Assembly: GCA_030248215.1 (NCBI GenBank)
Contig: JASANG010003810.1
Span: forward strand, 248,001 to 312,000
Direction of reading: 5' to 3'
Source: Enoplolaimus lenunculus
Taxonomy: Eukaryota; Nematoda; Enoplea; Enoplida; Thoracostomopsidae
DNA length: 64,000 nucleotides
Part shown: positions 26,101-35,028 of the stretch, piece after piece
Numbering within the stretch: the first letter of the stretch is position 1
Layout of the letters: the number at the start of each line of letters is the position of its first letter
Program-made: the position numbers and the translations under genes
Notes under the pieces: model-generated
What the model saw: only the letters and a program-made list of their open reading frames with translations
Told to the model about the DNA's origin: nothing
The model's database searches: none

Positions 26101-29100
26101 AGCAACTACGAGTTTGAATGAAGACAAAGAAACACTTGATGGAAATGAGGAAAAACTGATGCAGCCGGGTAAAACGTGGGTTAGTGCTATGGCGAATCGT
26201 GGACCGGTAGCTCAAGGATTAGGAGGCTCTAGGGCTGGTGGTAGGTCTTTGAGTAAAGGGGGAATTGGAGGCACTGTTAGCGGAGAAGATGATGACGACG
26301 ACGAACAGCTATGGAATGTCGAAATGGAACAAGGAGCGTTGTTTTTTGATACAAGTTGGAAGCAAAAGTTTATTGATGCTGGGTTGGCTGGTGTCGCGAT
26401 TGAAAGGTTGGATGGTACCGAGCCTGCTGCGGAGGAAACAGACACTGGGGAGCCTTCCCGGTGTAGAGAGATGGGAGCTAGCACTGGTATACCTGGTCAT
26501 GCTAGCTCTGAGCGGCTAGTAGACGTTGGTGATTCGCCGATGATAAATGGGTTCGTGGGATCAGGAACAGCCTCACCTAGACCGCCACAGCCCACTCCAG
26601 ATACGTTGTTGTTTGCGCCTCGAGCCAATATTGTCCCCACTGGGTGGAGTTTAGACGATACATCGGGCGATGCTGTCTTTGCGTCTGCTTCCACAGCTGC
26701 AAACGGCGGTTTCTCCACTGGCGTTCAGTTTTTGTCCCTTGGTAGCGCAAATGGTTTCGATCCTAATGCCCTGTTACAGGATATTGCGTATGATGAACAG
26801 TCGACAATGCTTGAGACCATGGCAAACCAGCAAAGCTCTGGGAGTAACCCAGGAGGGCGGGCGGCATCGCGTGAAAGACCGTCTCAGCAACGTGTGATTC
26901 AACCAAAGTTGAACGGGTATGTTCCTGTAAGTGTTGCCTCAGGGGTGGTTGACGAACAGTCTGTTATTTATGAAGTAGGTTCTGCTGCGAGTGCGAGCAG
27001 TACTGAGTTGGGAAGCCATCAGGTTGGACAAGCATTTGCAGGGGGTACTGGGACAGGCCCTGCGGCAACATACACAAGTTCGGATGACGCAAGCCATGTA
27101 CGACAAAATTTTCAAGTCAATTTTTCCTACTCTACACGGAGTTCACTGGCAAGTACTGAGCAACCAATTTCTCCCCATGAATTGACATTTGACGACTGTG
27201 ATACACGACCCCCGGATCCTACCATTGACTGGAGTGAGTTTGATGATTTGGCATTGGATGTGACAGCTAACAGCGGGCTAGTAGGGGATATAGGCAAGAC
27301 GGACCAAGAACCCTCAGCTGGTACTAGCCGGGTGTCAAATTTTGCCCTTCTATGTTCAGCTGATGAAGACTTGAATAAGTTGTTAGCTAGCGATATTGAA
27401 AAATCAAATAATGTGGTAGCTAAGTCATTATCGGAACGCGATCAATCTGAATCGAGTAGTTCTAGTAGTACTAGTGGAAGCAGTCGAAATTTGGCAGCGG
27501 AAACTGTGAATGGATCCCGGATTTGTATCCGAAATCGGAGCGATAGTTTTGACGGGCAAAATATGACGTTGTTCGACGGTGTGATAGAGCCTGATTTGAT
27601 ATTTGAGGTAAGCTGGTCAGCTAATGTTTGCTGTGAAAAATAAAAACCAAGTGTCGTTTTGGGCATTTTAAGAAACGAAATTTATAGTTATGGTTTTAAG
27701 TGCCTTGGCTGATGACTGCAAAGAATTTATTGTAAATTCTGCATAATGTTAATCTTATTTTTTGTGATTTGTAGAACAAAACACTAGAATCGTGTGATTA
27801 CGGCCCATCACCTGGTTTAATTCTACAAGCGCTTACTATGTCGAACGCAAATGATGGGTTCAATTTAGAAAGGCTGGAAACTGTGGGTGATTCCTTTCTC
27901 AAATATGCGATCACGGTATTTTTGTTCAAGAAACACTCAGATAAGCACGAAGGCAAATTGTCATTTTTACGCAGCAAACAAGTGTCAAACTATAACCTTT
28001 ATCGATTGGGAAAACGGAAGAATATTGGTAAATTTAGACCGTGGTTTTAGTTTGAACCATTATTCAGTTTAATGTTTTTGTCTTCATTTCGAGACATTAT
28101 GATGCGGGCATCTATTTTGCGTCTTCCGATAGACGTGCTTCGGTTTTTTCTCGTTCCATTTTTATCCACCGGAAAATAAGTTCTAACACAGAAGAGGAAA
28201 ATATTTTATTTTGTTGAAATTTTTTGTGAATCGTGCATGGGAATTACTAATCGTAATTTAGTTGGAATCATGTGTAACTTTCCGGCAACTGGTATTTCTT
28301 TACAATTTCCTCACATTGGGCAACCCCACGAAGACAGGGCGTTGCCCCTTCGGTCTCACTAACCATCAGCGTAGATGAAATCGCAGTATTCAGATGGAAA
28401 ATACCTGAGATATCCTTAATTAAAAAACAGAAAAAATATAAAAAGGTTCATGCAAATAAAAATATTTTAATTTCTTGACTGTGTCGTGTGAGATTTCAGG
28501 TGAGCTGATGGTTGCGGTGAAATTTGAACCAAGCGACAATTGGCTCCCACCCGGATATACACCGGCTGCTGGATTGTCTCGAGCAGAAAATGAAGGCGTA
28601 GACGAAGATGACGAAAGAATGGAACAAGTACTCGAAGGAGAAGTCGATCATGATAAGTTTTGTGAAGGTAAGTTCTACTACACTTATTCGTTTTCTAGTT
28701 GAAAATGAACGACTGTTTGAAAGTAATGGTAAGTGGAGCAAAATGATATCGCAAAGTTGTGAAAATTCATGCCGAAACTAGTGAAAATATATAATATCTT
28801 GATCTATCGGAAATAGAACGAGAATAGACTGTTGTCTTTTCGTTTTAATGACCTTTGTACAGACCAGGGCGGTACGTATTTTGCACTGATTTTTTTGCTC
28901 AGGTTAAGCGTCAATTTTGGTGCCTAAGTTGTCAATATATGGGTAACACTGTCTGCAAAAAGTGTAATCACTGATACTGGCATATTCGTATTATTAGTTT
29001 TTCAGAAATGTGTGACGTTCAAGATCCAAAAAGTTGGTACGCGGAAAGTGATTTTGGACCGAGTGTTCCGTACAATTTACTCATTCAACATTCGGTTCCG

Positions 29101-32100
29101 GATAAAAGTATCGCAGATGCCGTAGAAGCTCTGATTGGAGTCTATCTGTTGACGTACGGGCCGCACGGAGCTTTGCTGTTCATGAAGTGGCTTGGTCTGA
29201 AAGTGTTACCGTCGGTAAAAAGTTTAAATTTTGCGACAATTTGATTTGTAGCTTACTAGAATTTTTAGGTGATTGGTTTCAGTGAAATGTTCACGAATAA
29301 GAGAGCCGGGATAGGTGAAATAGGTGGTTCGTATTTTTGCTCTGGTGTCCTTAGATTGCTGGAGACAAGATAAGATCAGAATTTTGTTCAGACCATGCAC
29401 CAAATTTTGTAATAAAGATTAAAAGTGGCAGCTTTTTGTTACTGCGACATGAGTGAATGAATGTAATAATCAATTCTTACCCATCTCTTTTTTAATGTTT
29501 GCTGCACCTTTCTCCGTAACAAAACAATTTAGTATTTTACAGTGCTTTTAAGCAATATATGTGAATATATGTATATGTATATATGGCGGAGGTTCGGAAT
29601 ATAGACTCCCTAGGAATTAAAAGTATGTATTGTATTGTTGAGCGAAGCGAAACTCCGAGCAAAGCTCGGAGTTTCGCGAAGCGTTTTATGTTTTGTACTT
29701 GGGGGTCGAAAGGTGGATGTCCGTCTGTCCGTCCGAAAAGAATCTTATTAGCTTAATTGACAAGACAAAACTAGGACTTTTTAAATTATTTCAATAATTA
29801 TTAGGGTTTACTGGAGGTTTTTGGGTGCGAGGAATCTGAATAAATTGTTTACAAACCTCCAAAACCGATAATCGAATAGTTAGCTAATAGCTAATTTGCA
29901 TATTAGCTTAATTGACAAGACAAAATTAGGACTTTTTAAATTATTTCAAAAATTATTAGGGTGGCTGTAGTGTGTTCGAGCTTCGCTCAATAAATGTCGT
30001 GCCACTACGACTGGTTTTGACGTGCTGAGTTCAGTTCATAAGTAGCTAACGGCGCATTTGTTTGAGTTTGTAAATTTTGTAGAATCAAAAGCGATTCATC
30101 AAATTGGACACTTAGGATAGGGGTAAGTGAGCTGCAACATGCCACCGCATAACCATTTCTCCAGAATTTTTTAAATCGCGGCGCTGTACGACGCGTTACG
30201 GCGTCGCCCGAATTGCTACAAACTTATTCAGCTTTGTTATCTTTCTATTGTTTCAGGATGAAGATTTACCATTTGAAGCGCGGCCACCACTACTGGAATT
30301 TGTGCGCGAACCGACGACAGCGTTGCACGCCTTGTGGAAGCAACACAATTTCAGCGATGTTGAAAGAACCCTACACTATTCGTTTCGAGATAAAGCTTAT
30401 TTGGTTCAGGCTTTCACGCACGCTTCCTATCATTATAACCGGGTTACAGACTGTTACCAAGTAAGCGAGCGAAGTTTGCAGCTAGAGTTTTGCTGTGTGT
30501 TCGTCAGGGGTTTATTAGAATTATTGCTTTTCACTGCTGAATTCATGACTAAACGAAATTCCTACTCATGTTCCGGACTTTAAGGACGCAGTCAGAAAAG
30601 TTTGTTGTGTCGATTAAAAATCAAAAAGGTTTATATGTAGTAGTAGTAGTAAGCTTAAGGTTTAGGCTATTTTTTGCTTGGCTTAGGCTTAGGCTTAGGA
30701 ATATGCTCATTTACGATTAGACTTAGGCTTAGGAATATGCTTATAATACTGTTCCGCTCCTGTTCTTTACATTGGCCCGGATGGAATTAAATTTCTTGTT
30801 GGAAGCTGAGCTGTTTCAGTTTTGTTTCAGAGACTTGAGTTTCTGGGTGACGCAGTGCTGGATTATTTGATTACAAGGCATTTGTATCAAGACGAGCGAC
30901 AGCATTCCCCTGGTGTTTTGACTGATTTACGCTCTGCTTTGGTCAACAATACGATATTCGCTTCGCTTGGAGTGAAATATAAGTTTCATAAAGTGAGAAT
31001 GATTATAGATTTTGACGGCAGAATACTGATCGGTAGTTTAGAGTGGTGTTATAAGATTGTAGAACAATGACGGTCGGATACGTTAGCTCAAAATTGTAGT
31101 ACCTTCACGTAAAGCGTAAAGAGTTAGGTGGTGTAATAAGAGATGCAAAGGCATGTAAACGTTTTTATTGCGTATCGTTTTTAAGAATATCACTTCATAC
31201 TTAAATTTTTGGTTAACTGAAGCACTTTGCATAGGTCAATAGTGTCTTAGTGAACAAAATTAATCGTATATTTCTATGTCTCTTCCTTTTGTGTTTTAGT
31301 ACTTCCTGGCGATTTGTCCTGGCTTGTATACTGTGATTGAAAAGTTTGTTCGTTTGCAATCAGAACGTCAAGATGATCTCAATTTTGATGAAGAGGTTAG
31401 TGATATGTAAATTATGGGGCTCGAGACAGAGGACACGTTTGCCCTGTTTTGTTTCGTAATTTAAATTTGGTACTAGGCGCTTTGGGTGACCCGGCTTTTG
31501 AGGCCGGGTATGGCCGCCATTTGAGGCCGGGTAGGGTGGTTGATTTAAAGACACATTATACTTTGCTCGCAGCATAAAAATTTAAAAATAATTTTCGAAA
31601 AATGATAAAATATTTTCCTCACCAAAGGTCAAAAATTATTTTTCCAAACAAATTTTCAAAATGCTTAGAAAAAGTAGTCTTGATATCACTAACATGATAC
31701 ATCTTGATATCACGAACAGGATACATCTTGATATCACTAACAGGATACATCTGTCATATTTTTATCCGAAACGTAACTAAGTAAGAACTAGATGTCTTCA
31801 CTGGTAAAGTTCCATTTGGTGTGTTTTAGCTATATTTACTGGACACGGAAGGGGACGTTGAGGATGGTGAAGATATTGAAGTACCAAAGGCGATCGGTGA
31901 TATTTTTGAGTCCGTTGCGGGAGCGATATTTTTGGATTCTGGCGAGTCGTTGGATGCCGTATGGAGGGTGTATTTCAATTTGATGAAAGAACAAATTGGT
32001 AAGAAACGGCAGGTTGGAGTTGGTTATGATTTGCAGTGGTTTTGTTGGAAATTGAATTTGAGTAATTAAAAATTATACATTTGCATTGAGATAATTGCGG

Positions 32101-33235
32101 AATATGAAATATTTATTGTTTGTTTATTTTTAATTAATTATCAAGAAACCGGGCATTTGTAATTGTAACATTGTTTGTCTTCAGAAAAATGTTGTAAAAT
32201 TCCACCAAGGAATATTAAATATTTATTGTTTATTTTTAATTAATTATCAAGAAACCGGGCATTTGTAATTGTAACATTGTTTGTCTTCAGAAGAACGCTG
32301 TAAAAATCCACCAAGAAATATTAAATATTTTATTGTTTATTTTTAATTAATTATCAAGGAACCGGGCATTTGTAATTGTAACATTGTTTGTCTTCAGAAA
32401 AATGTTGTAAAATTCCACCAAGGAATATTAAATATTTATTGTTTATTTTTAATTAATTATCAAGAAACCGGGCATTTGTAATTGTAACATTGTTTGTCTT
32501 CAGAAAAACGCTGTAAAAATCCACCAAGGAATATTAAATATTTATTGTTCATTTTTAATTCATTATCAAGAAACCGGGCATTTGTAATTGTAACATTGTT
32601 TGTCTTCAGAAAAATGTTGTAAAAATCCACCAAAGTCACCGATACGAGAGTTGTTGGAAATGGAGCCAGAAACTGCCAAATTTTCGTAAGTTTTAACAAA
32701 AAACAATGTTTCTGCATTTTAACATAGTATTTTATAAATTATACCTTTACCTTATCCTAAATAGCTTGCTTGCGTTCTAGTGTTGTCTGGAAAGATGATA
32801 GCTCAATAACACTGTTAATAGGAAATCTTGATGAATGACAACTTTCATAGTGACCAGAGTTTTAGGTAGTGTCCCATATCCAAGTGTTCCAAATATTGTT
32901 AGTTGCAACTCAAAACTACTCTAAATAATTTTAAAGCAGAATTTGAAAATTTTACTAACTTTTTAAGCGTATGCAGCGTAATTTTGGCTTTGATGCTTTG
33001 AAATTTTAGGAAGGGTGAAAGGCTGGCTACAGAAGGCAAAGTTCGAGTCACCGTGGACGTTGCTGATAAAGGCCGTTTTACTGGACTTGGCCGGAACTAT
33101 CGAATAGCAAAGTGTACCGCAGCCAAACGGGCACTGAAATATTTGAAGTCTTTGGAGAGACAGCGGCGTCAACAACAACAGCGAGAGCAGTTGGCACGCG
33201 AGCAACGCGATTTAGATCAAGTTTCGGTTGATTGA
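11125..33235 (+). CDS. DICER1: Dicer (endoribonuclease Dicer-1 type), complete, 30 coding exons
   Basis: Cuts double-stranded RNA and pre-miRNA hairpins into small RNAs. Thirty exons join in frame to 6,765 coding bases, about 2,254 residues (human 1,922, fly Dcr-1 about 2,249). Order: helicase with Walker A GTGTGKT (36-42), DECH box (146-149) and [10 protein letters not shown]...QSKGRAR (486-522); dimerisation domain (about 608-690); platform and PAZ (about 730-985); a long acidic low-complexity linker (about 1090-1734); RNase IIIa (about 1755-1930, E1769, D1773, D1912, E1915); RNase IIIb (about 1975-2130, E2015, D2019, D2122, E2125); dsRNA-binding domain (about 2163-2240). The full helicase and pre-miRNA-type layout suggest a Dicer-1 rather than an insect Dicer-2 form. 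No other RNAi gene lies nearby. Exon joins are inferred from frame, splice signals and family similarity. Confidence 0.98.
11352..11615 (+). mobile_element. tRNA-derived SINE copy C (different tRNA head)
   Basis: Shares the AAGCATGT start, the CTGCTTAGTGAAAAGGT body and the GAGCGCAATGGTAAATTGCC second module with copies A and B. Its head has a CTGACAC loop (Val-like, anticodon GAC) and the B box AGTTCGAAACC instead of the CTTAAGG head. Lies in Dicer intron 1. Confidence 0.7.
11616..11798 (+). mobile_element. tRNA-derived SINE copy D, truncated
   Basis: Same head type as copy C (CTGACACGCAGAAGGT) but the B box is deleted and the head joins directly to CTGCTTAGTGAAAAGATG. Ends 19 bases before Dicer exon 2. 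Confidence 0.65.
11818..11980 (+). CDS. DICER1: Dicer exon 2 (Walker A)
   Basis: Residues 20-73, with [17 protein letters not shown], the ATP-binding motif I. Where human Dicer has NTGSGKT this gene has GTGTGKT, as I recall for other invertebrate Dicers. Ends in phase 1. Confidence 0.97.
12372..12756 (-). mobile_element. hAT-like MITE (CCGGAA family) in Dicer intron 2
   Basis: Ends CAGGGTGGAACCGG and CCGGTTGCACCCTG, flanked by a perfect 8-bp duplication ATATATAC (12364-12371 and 12757-12764). Repeated CCGGTT units lie inside both ends. On the minus strand it contains TGTTGTATTTTAG followed by a frame [19 protein letters not shown] ending KEILKN and a stop. CAGGG ends with 8-bp duplications are the hAT pattern. 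Confidence 0.85.
12972..13366 (-). mobile_element. Second CCGG-type repeat in Dicer intron 2
   Basis: Starts CCGGATATCCGG, has ATCCGG and TTCCGG units at both sides and ends near CAAACCCTGG. A different internal sequence from the 12372-12756 element. Related fragments lie at 33245-33312, 36033-36424 and 60990-61452. Confidence 0.45.
13419..13510 (+). CDS. DICER1: Dicer exon 3
   Basis: Residues 74-104, [20 protein letters not shown] to MNVDLW, between helicase motifs I and II (human VAQQVSAVRTHSDLKVGEY region). Confidence 0.95.
13674..13869 (+). CDS. DICER1: Dicer exon 4 (DECH box)
   Basis: Residues 105-169. [20 protein letters not shown] carries motif II at 13797-13808. Acceptor TTTTTAG, donor GTAAGT. 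Confidence 0.97.
14045..14652. mobile_element. Foldback MITE in Dicer intron 4
   Basis: Terminal inverted repeats TATTCACATGTGCAAGTTTT and, on the other strand, TATTCACACGCGCAAGTTTA; many internal CTTGCAAG/TGCAAG words. No coding potential of its own. Confidence 0.6.
14714..14952 (+). CDS. DICER1: Dicer exon 5 (motif III)
   Basis: Residues 170-249, [12 protein letters not shown] (motif III LTAS) then a helical stretch. Acceptor ATTTCAG, donor GTAAGG. Confidence 0.96.
15155..16110 (+). mobile_element. Helitron/Helentron-like non-autonomous element, copy a, in Dicer intron 5
   Basis: Opens CCAGTCGTAGTGGGACTAC then TTGAGCGAAGC, holds about four tandem units of 150-170 bases, then GTTCAGCCGTTCCTGAG, GGACGGACAGACGGACGG and the 13-bp-stem hairpin ending GTTTCGCTTCGCGCAATAA. 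TTGAGCGAAGC near the left end is mirrored by GCTTCGC(T/G)CAA at the right end. Confidence 0.65.
16251..16454 (+). CDS. DICER1: Dicer exon 6 (helicase insertion domain)
   Basis: Residues 250-317, [10 protein letters not shown] to KYTMTPMQ, with [11 protein letters not shown] matching human VLGPWCADKV. The acceptor CTTGCAG at 16250 gives the right phase; an upstream ATG at 16206 in the same frame is intronic. Confidence 0.9.
16779..16892 (+). CDS. DICER1: Dicer exon 7
   Basis: Residues 318-355, [20 protein letters not shown] to LMAVTPPK. Linker before the second helicase half. Acceptor GTTTCAG, donor GTAAGC. Confidence 0.92.
17172..17443. mobile_element. MITE with 16-bp terminal inverted repeats in Dicer intron 7
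   Basis: Ends ACAAGAGTGTGCAACT and AGTTGCACACTCTTGT are exact inverted repeats, followed inward by matching TGTACC/GGTACA words. Confidence 0.7.
17612..17815 (+). CDS. DICER1: Dicer exon 8
   Basis: Residues 356-423. It ends in [17 protein letters not shown], motif IV of the helicase (human CGIIFVERRYTAVVL). Confidence 0.96.
18110..18190 (+). mobile_element. tRNA-like SINE head in Dicer intron 8
   Basis: GCGTAGCTAAGTAGTT resembles an A box and CAGTTTTGAATACT a degenerate B box; GGTAATCCG between them is shared with 1905-1985. No cloverleaf; not a functional tRNA. Confidence 0.4.
18294..18437 (+). CDS. DICER1: Dicer exon 9
   Basis: Residues 424-471, [20 protein letters not shown] to SLQRRQEE, with FVIGYTG matching human FITGHG. 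Confidence 0.94.
18685..18980. mobile_element. Foldback MITE in Dicer intron 9
   Basis: Left GTGATGATAGGCGCTATACA then TTTTGAGAATACG; the right end reads the same on the opposite strand (GTTGACGATAGTGTTACACA, TTTGAGAATACG). Single-end relatives occur near 20310, 24655 and 40630. Confidence 0.6.
19187..19328 (+). CDS. DICER1: Dicer exon 10 (motif V)
   Basis: Residues 472-518, [19 protein letters not shown] then [17 protein letters not shown]. Helicase motif V. Confidence 0.97.
19685..19785 (+). CDS. DICER1: Dicer exon 11 (motif VI)
   Basis: Residues 519-552, [16 protein letters not shown] to YQQLEK, completing QSKGRAR across the splice junction. Confidence 0.96.
20113..20279 (+). CDS. DICER1: Dicer exon 12
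   Basis: Residues 553-607, [16 protein letters not shown] to SSAIPLVN. Helicase to dimerisation-domain linker. Phase 2 end. Confidence 0.92.
20722..20875 (+). repeat. Direct duplication in Dicer intron 12
   Basis: Two copies of a 78-base unit beginning near CAGTAGCT(C/T)TCCGTCGTGC and running to GATAGGTTCA/GGTAGGTTCA. Confidence 0.8.
21258..21396 (+). CDS. DICER1: Dicer exon 13 (dimerisation domain)
   Basis: Residues 608-654, [16 protein letters not shown] to [12 protein letters not shown], the DUF283/Dicer dimerisation fold (human RYCARLPSDPFTHLAP). Confidence 0.97.
21706..21781 (+). CDS. DICER1: Dicer exon 14
   Basis: Residues 655-679, [20 protein letters not shown] then TLHKQ. The end at 21781 (CAGG before GTAATT) gives the phase 1 needed to join [13 protein letters not shown]. 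Confidence 0.94.
22214..22362 (+). CDS. DICER1: Dicer exon 15
   Basis: Residues 680-729, [18 protein letters not shown], an acidic stretch, then [12 protein letters not shown], as in human GSTKRRQCYPK. Confidence 0.96.
22729..22911 (+). CDS. DICER1: Dicer exon 16 (platform)
   Basis: Residues 730-790, [20 protein letters not shown] to [11 protein letters not shown]. Platform domain upstream of PAZ. Confidence 0.95.
23264..23477 (+). CDS. DICER1: Dicer exon 17
   Basis: Residues 791-861, [20 protein letters not shown] through [13 protein letters not shown]. Matches human IPHFPVYTRSGEVTISIE and HQYIFSHILRLEK. Confidence 0.96.
23888..24218 (+). CDS. DICER1: Dicer exon 18 (PAZ domain)
   Basis: Residues 862-971. 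[20 protein letters not shown] and [13 protein letters not shown] are diagnostic of the Dicer PAZ domain, which binds the RNA 3' end. Confidence 0.97.
24722..25063 (+). CDS. DICER1: Dicer exon 19 (end of PAZ; Asn-rich run)
   Basis: Residues 972-1085. [14 protein letters not shown], then a polymorphic-looking Asn/Asp run coded by AAC/AAT repeats, then [19 protein letters not shown] and CLPSALY as in human Dicer. Confidence 0.95.
25266..25497 (+). CDS. DICER1: Dicer exon 20
   Basis: Residues 1086-1163, [20 protein letters not shown] (human LHCLLTAEELRAQ) then Gly/Ser/Asp-rich sequence to GYFASPP. Confidence 0.93.
25895..27607 (+). CDS. DICER1: Dicer exon 21 (long linker before RNase IIIa)
   Basis: One 1,713-base phase-0 exon, residues 1164-1734, open throughout. 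Rich in Ser, Gly, Asp and Glu, with short ordered-looking islands ([54 protein letters not shown]). Sits where human Dicer has a linker of only about 250 residues. No catalytic motif seen. Confidence 0.95.
27775..28027 (+). CDS. DICER1: Dicer exon 22 (RNase IIIa signature)
   Basis: Residues 1735-1818. [17 protein letters not shown] is the RNase III signature with E1769 and D1773; [20 protein letters not shown] follows. Confidence 0.97.
28500..28667 (+). CDS. DICER1: Dicer exon 23
   Basis: Residues 1819-1874, [20 protein letters not shown] then acidic sequence, as in the human NWLPPGYVV insertion inside RNase IIIa. Confidence 0.95.
29006..29214 (+). CDS. DICER1: Dicer exon 24 (end of RNase IIIa)
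   Basis: Residues 1875-1944. [20 protein letters not shown] has the metal-binding D1912 and E1915; ends [11 protein letters not shown]. Confidence 0.97.
29636..30014 (-). mobile_element. Helitron/Helentron-like element, short copy c, in Dicer intron 24
   Basis: On the minus strand opens CCAGTCGTAGTGGCACGACA and TTGAGCGAAGCTCGAACACA, contains two tandem units, then GGACGGACAGACGG, the CTCCGAG hairpin and GCTTCGCTCAA. It is the most compact copy and defines both ends of the family. Confidence 0.65.
30257..30460 (+). CDS. DICER1: Dicer exon 25
   Basis: Residues 1945-2012, ending [20 protein letters not shown] and DCYQ, the opening helices of RNase IIIb. Confidence 0.97.
30640..30778 (+). mobile_element. 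CCTAAG/TTAGGC-type MITE in Dicer intron 25
   Basis: GCTTAGGCTTAGGCTTAGGA, ATGCTCAT, another GCTTAGG run, then CCTGTTCTTTACATTGGCCC, the right end of the family bounded at 35029-35206. The left end is degraded. Confidence 0.55.
30831..30992 (+). CDS. DICER1: Dicer exon 26 (RNase IIIb signature)
   Basis: Residues 2013-2066. [20 protein letters not shown] with E2015 and D2019, then [20 protein letters not shown], nearly identical to human. Confidence 0.98.
31300..31395 (+). CDS. DICER1: Dicer exon 27
   Basis: Residues 2067-2098, [20 protein letters not shown] to LNFDEE. Acceptor GTTTTAG, donor GTTAGT. Confidence 0.93.
31679..31751 (+). repeat. 24-bp minisatellite, three units, Dicer intron 27
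   Basis: CTTGATATCACTAACATGAT plus ACAT, repeated three times with two substitutions. Confidence 0.85.
31830..31998 (+). CDS. DICER1: Dicer exon 28 (end of RNase IIIb)
   Basis: Residues 2099-2154. [20 protein letters not shown] holds D2122 and E2125. Phase 1 end, donor GTAAGA. Confidence 0.97.
32099..32640 (+). repeat. Five tandem copies of a splice-acceptor/exon-start unit in Dicer intron 28
   Basis: A 106-107-base unit is repeated five times. Each copy runs AATATTAAATATTTATTG, TTAATTAATTATCAAG, ACCGGGCATTTGTAATTG, TTGTTTGTCTTCAG, then GAAAAATGTTGTAAAA-like exon-start sequence. The CAG acceptors end at 32184, 32290, 32397, 32503 and 32609. Copies 1, 3 and 5 read ATGTTGTAAAA after the AG and copies 2 and 4 read ACGCTGTAAAA, which points to duplication of a dimer. 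The four upstream copies run into TAA in the reading frame and show no good donor. Confidence 0.95.
32610..32685 (+). CDS. DICER1: Dicer exon 29 (start of dsRBD)
   Basis: Residues 2155-2179, [20 protein letters not shown] and TAKF. Its acceptor is the last of five tandem near-identical acceptors; only this one is followed by [10 protein letters not shown]. Confidence 0.95.
33010..33235 (+). CDS. DICER1: Dicer exon 30 (dsRBD and stop)
   Basis: Residues 2180-2254, [40 protein letters not shown], then a Gln/Arg-rich tail and TGA at 33233-33235. The ds[12 protein letters not shown] helix is the RNA-contacting end. Confidence 0.97.
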
Positions 33236-33386
33236 CAACAAGAAGTGACCAGATATCCGGTTCCGGTTTAATATCCGACAAACATAATATGTCCGGCTCT
33301 ATTTTTATATCGGGGATTTTCATTGCGATTTAATTTGTTTGTTTGTATGCTTGTTACTTTTGTTTGTATCAAAATTAAAACATGTA

Positions 33387-33392
33387 AATAAA
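33387..33392 (+). terminator. Candidate Dicer poly(A) signal
   Basis: AATAAA about 150 bases after the stop codon in a T-rich then A-rich stretch. First canonical hexamer downstream of Dicer; not shown to be used. Confidence 0.5.
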
Positions 33393-35028
33393 TACTGAAA
33401 TGCTGCCCAAATTACGTATGTGGGGTAGTTTAGCTATTGATATTTTGGTTAAGCCATATCTATAATTCGAATTATCTGTAGTTATAAGGTTTTTCATATA
33501 TGAGAACTGATGGAAGGTGTTAAGCACTCCTGAACCATACGAGTTTGACGAACGCGCCCGAGGTGTTTTACATCTGTGAACATTTTGTACTGCACAGTGC
33601 ACATACGCATGATTGTTAAACATACTGTGAATTGTATATATATTAATAATTCGCGAACGCAGTTTGCGCTAAGTTGCTCACAGTATACTGTATCCGAAGA
33701 TAAGGGCTTATACTTTCGTTTAGGTTTTACATTGTGCAGGCACCATTTTTGTCTTCGGCGTTACCTAAAATGCAAACTAACGCTTCGTGCTGTATTCAGG
33801 ACCATTCATTTTATGCGCAGTTTACTTCGCTTTTCAACGCAGTGTGGAAGCTAATTCTGGCCATGGACGCTTGCGTAATGATTATGCCCCGCCAAACACA
33901 ATGTTGTATGATCTCATACTCTGTGTAGTTTTAATTTGCGTTTCGGCGGTTATTAATGCTTTATTATGTGTGTTGCTCGCTGTTATTGATGAGCAGAGTA
34001 TTGAATAAACTAGCCATGTATTTAGAGCATTGTGGTGCGTATAAAACTTATTGAGACTTATTGAGAAATTCAGCAAACTACTGAACTGCAACGGCATTCT
34101 CGAAACCGAAAGTACCCGTCTGTCTGAGCTGGAGAAAAATGGTATGTCCAACCATAAACAGGCTGTTCCCGAAAAAATTTTGAACATTCAGATTCTGATA
34201 ACTCGTCGTTGCTGCTGCTTGTGATTCCATTGGTGCATTTTGGACCATGAATTATTTAACTTCAATATCACTGGATGCTCATTGCTTACTTACTACAAAG
34301 ACACATATATTTAATATAGACTGCGTCACATAGACAGTTCAATTATATACACGGCATAGCATATCATCGGCCATTTTTCACACCGAATGAACGTACAAAA
34401 GAATCTTGACGCAAACATACACTGAACCATCATACAAAACACCACTGTCAGCATCTCTTCACAGTTCTTGTACACTGTACCCCAGGAGTTTGAGAAACGT
34501 TAGCATAACTAAGCTTACGTTTCCGCATCGCATAAGCCATAAGGACCGGTCTTCGATCCTCCGTGTATCCAAAAATATTTCCAGCAAAAAATATTGCTCA
34601 ACTTTAAGAAGCCTAAGCGCATATGTGAGAGGAAAGTACATATACAAAAGCCGGTTGCTATTGTCTAGCGTTCTATACACTTCCAATCGCGACACCATGC
34701 CACCAAATTTGCGTAACCTAACGCTATTACAGCCATGTGCAACAAACGTAACAGTATACACAGAAAACACACTCAATATATTAAACAATCGTATATATAT
34801 CCAAAACATATATGTCATGGCAAATACATGTGTTAATTATCCGACGCGACTATAAAAAAATTTTAGGCCCGTAAAACTAAAAAATAAAACGCTGATAAAA
34901 AATTGCGACTGCAATCATCGCTAGGCTCACGTTATAACCGAGACAATTATAGCGTTATGTTACGCTCATAGTATAATAAGTACACTACTGGATAACATTT
35001 TGCACGCTTATAAATCCACACTAAAGTG

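Noticed and set aside
34406-34855. 149-codon plus-strand frame and overlapping 119-codon minus-strand frame
   Set aside because: They overlap on opposite strands, have biased composition, lack splice or family support, and lie in repeat-rich intergenic sequence.
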